A DNA stretch of 64,000 nt, from assembly GCA_027405735.1 (NCBI GenBank), contig JAPEHQ010000009.1:310001-374000 (forward strand). The letters are read 5' to 3'. The notes under the pieces are model-generated. The model did no database searches and was not told the DNA's origin. It worked only from the letters and a program-made list of their open reading frames with translations. The DNA comes from Mucor racemosus (Eukaryota; Mucoromycota; Mucoromycetes; Mucorales; Mucoraceae). Below are positions 61,830-64,000 of the stretch, in pieces (the first letter of the stretch is position 1; every line of letters begins with the position of its first letter). Made by a program: the position numbers and the translations under genes.

Positions 61830-63403
61830 TTATTTCCAATCACTCACTTCCTCTTCATCGTCATTATCAGACATCTTCTTTTCCTTCAACTGTTTTTTAG
61901 GTACTCTTTTTGGAGTTTCCATAGCATGAACCTTTCGTATATGATTATAAAGCAGATACTTTTTCAAAAACGTCTTATCGCACGAACGACAGTAATTATT
62001 GGGGTCATAAACATCCGGTATAATAGCCTTACGCATAGCTTTCAAGTTCAATTTATGAAATAAACGCAAGTGGACCCAAAAACGTCTTTTGAAATCAAAT
62101 TTCTTGTCGCACGCTCTGCAGTAATTGTTCTTATCATTAGGATCAGGAATGAGATCAGGGTTGGCATTAGGGCCTTGATTAGGACGAGGGAGATCCATAT
62201 TATGCGTGTAGCGACAATGGCGTCTGAAATCTTTTCGGCTGATATTTGTAGTGTTACATACTCTGCAGTAGAAATTCGGATCATAAGGATCAGGTAATGG
62301 TACTTCCTTGGGTTTCACAACACCATTTCTGCTCATTTTATGAACCCTTTTGCAATGTCTGTGGTATGCAGGCAGTGAGCTATAGGTAAAATCACAGGAT
62401 CGACAATAATTGTTGGCATCGTTCCAATCAGGAAGGAGGTTGGGGTGTCGTACTAGATTGATATTGTGGTGATGTGTTAAATGATATCTGTATGGTGTCA
62501 TTGTTTGAAATCGTCTGTTACATTTTCGACAGTATAGGTTGATTTCATCCAAATCAGGACCAAACTCAGGAAGACCTTCTTCGGGATCGATTTCAGATGG
62601 AAGTTTTTTGAACGAGTTTTTGGGTCTACCACCTAAAGATTCTCTCAATGGCATACGATGGACATTTTTCAAATGACGACGATACTCCCCAGTACTGTTG
62701 TAAGTTCTTTCACAAGCACGGCAGTTATGATTAGGATCTTTACTATCAGGTTCCAACCAAAAATGTACGATTTGCTTTTGCTTGGCTTTCATATCATGAA
62801 ATAACAAATGATGCTTGAGATTATTTCTATAATCTTCTGTGTCTTCGTCACACACTTCGCAACGATAATCAATTGAGCGATTATTCATTGGCTGTTCATT
62901 ATCAGTATCATCCTTCGGTAAACTGAAGCGAACATTTTTAACCTGTTCAGCGTTGGTATCAAAGCCAGCATTTTTAGATTTGGGTTTTTTATTAACCTCT
63001 TTGAAAGCAACAGTTTTTCTTTTATTCTTTTGCTTGGTTTTCGGTGCCGCTACACATATGCATTTAAGATTAGTATATTTGTATATTTTCTCTTTTTGAT
63101 TTCCTTGTTCATACCAGGTAGAGAGGCATATAACAGCTCGGATTTACCAACATTTGTTTCCTTTTTAATATCGACGTCCAGATCCATTTCTTGATAATAA
63201 TTTTTATCGAATCTCTTTCGTTTTGTTAATCTAGTTTCCACTTTATTTTGATTGACATCTTGGAAAGAGGGCAATGCTATTTTGTCGTCCTTGTCCGGCT
63301 CTACTTTTGCCATTAAAAGGTCAGATTTCGTTGTTTCATCCGAAACAAAGCCTGGAGGCAATTTCACTCGCTCTATAACAATTTTGATTTTTGGATACTT
63401 CAT
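61830..63403 (-). CDS. Seven-finger C2H2 zinc-finger protein, 2 exons, 502 aa
   Basis: Exons are 63403-63115 and 63049-61830 (GTATGA...GTAG, phase 1). The N-terminal third is basic and Lys-rich (KTKQKNKRKTVAFKE), a likely nuclear localisation region. Seven fingers follow, each C-x2-C-x(11-13)-H-x(3-5)-H, e.g. CRACERTYNSTGEYRRHLKN VH split as Cys-Cys-His-His. They are joined by repeated linkers of the form PDP-x-DPN-x-YCR-x-C. The C-terminus is Lys-rich then acidic. Likely a nuclear DNA- or RNA-binding regulator; targets unknown. The uniform, longer-than-TGEKP linkers mean it is not a classical Krueppel array. Not placed in a named family. Confidence 0.8.
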
Positions 63404-63677
63404 TCTCGGTTGTGTATACCGGTTTTATTTTCGCAAAGAAGAATCCAGTTACAAAAGGGAAAAGATAGATTGAGGTCAATTTCCTTTGGTTCCTCATTTC
63501 TTTGTCTCCATTTTAAAAGCTTCCAGTAGTCAGTCACTTTCATTGTCTGATTCTCATGGTTACAAAAAGGCCCCATAGAAGTTTCTTGGAACGACAGGTA
63601 CAAACGAATGGTTTTCGGTTGAAATTGATTATGCTACATCAGCAGCCTTTGGATAGGTTTTATTTCAAAAAATAATC

Positions 63678-63716
<39 letters not shown>

Positions 63717-64000
63717 GTAATAAAAGAAGACTTTGACAACAAGGTACATACTTTTTGCAAATGGTGACAAAATGTTGCCAAATGTGTTTACAGCACTGTC
63801 CGAGTGATTCCCAGGTTTCGTGATTAAAACGAATAAGCGCAATCATGCGGGTGTCTGGTCATCCTTTTGGTTTTGATTACGAAGAATTCTTCTTTAGCTG
63901 TCAAAAGTTACACATCTCACTGAATAAAGTTTCGTGTTCCTCGTTGTCATGGTGACTATAGTCTAGATATAAACTCTTTCTCGGTCAGTGAAGGATTTCT
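63404..64000. other. Upstream region of the zinc-finger gene, window end
   Basis: Contains an (ATA)n microsatellite (63671-63722). No gene can be supported before the window ends. Confidence 0.5.
63671..63722. repeat. (ATA/TAA)n microsatellite
   Basis: About 16 trinucleotide units, one interrupted (TAG). On the minus strand it would read as a poly-Tyr frame, which is an artefact. Confidence 0.95.

Noticed and set aside
63660..63842. Poly-Tyr frame on the minus strand
   Set aside because: Translation of an ATA microsatellite.

Overview
This is eukaryotic, AT-rich nuclear DNA that looks fungal, most likely an early-diverging Mucoromycota/Mucorales genome. Nearly all genes are cut by short (about 50-75 nt) GT-AG introns. 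Gene content fits a fungus: vacuolar alkaline phosphatase, a Chs4/Skt5-type chitin synthase activator ending in CaaX, and an Rrn5-like RNA polymerase I factor. Two very large genes (IP3-receptor-like and spectraplakin-like) are animal-like in character. The species call is inference.

Left part (1-29.2 kb) is gene-rich. In order: a tetraspan membrane protein (-), vacuolar alkaline phosphatase PHO8 (+), mitochondrial Mn-SOD (+), Rab7/Ypt7 (-), a weak gene fragment (-), a Sel1-repeat Chs4/Skt5-like protein (-), a 19-exon, 2609-residue inositol 1,4,5-trisphosphate receptor (IP3R)-like Ca2+ channel (-), TRAPP subunit Bet5/TRAPPC1 (+), an Rrn5-like SANT protein (-) and a PhoD-like metallophosphatase (-). 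I rebuilt exon structures by hand; for each reported multi-exon gene all splice phases close.

Right part (29.2-64 kb) is two repeat islands of about 11 and 12 kb on either side of one giant gene, a 3083-residue spectraplakin-like protein (two CH domains, long coiled/spectrin-like rod, GAS2/GAR domain). The islands carry four same-orientation copies of a roughly 2.5 kb non-coding element (called A here), two copies of a second element (B), and nested solo LTRs with exact 5-bp target duplications and TG...CA ends (272, 620, 183 and 731 bp). There is also a 178-bp-period degenerate tandem array and a short conserved motif that also occurs once far away near 6.7 kb. A seven-finger C2H2 protein (-) closes the window.

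The most interesting item is the IP3R-like channel. Its pore (GGGIGD), linker zinc site and C-terminal coiled coil are strikingly conserved, but most residues known to coordinate IP3 in animal receptors appear to be missing, so it may be a Ca2+-release channel with a different ligand. The spectraplakin-like gene and the fully resolvable nested LTR history come next. The genes do not form an obvious cluster; several act on the vacuole/endomembrane system (PHO8, Ypt7, TRAPPC1, the IP3R-like channel), which may be coincidence.
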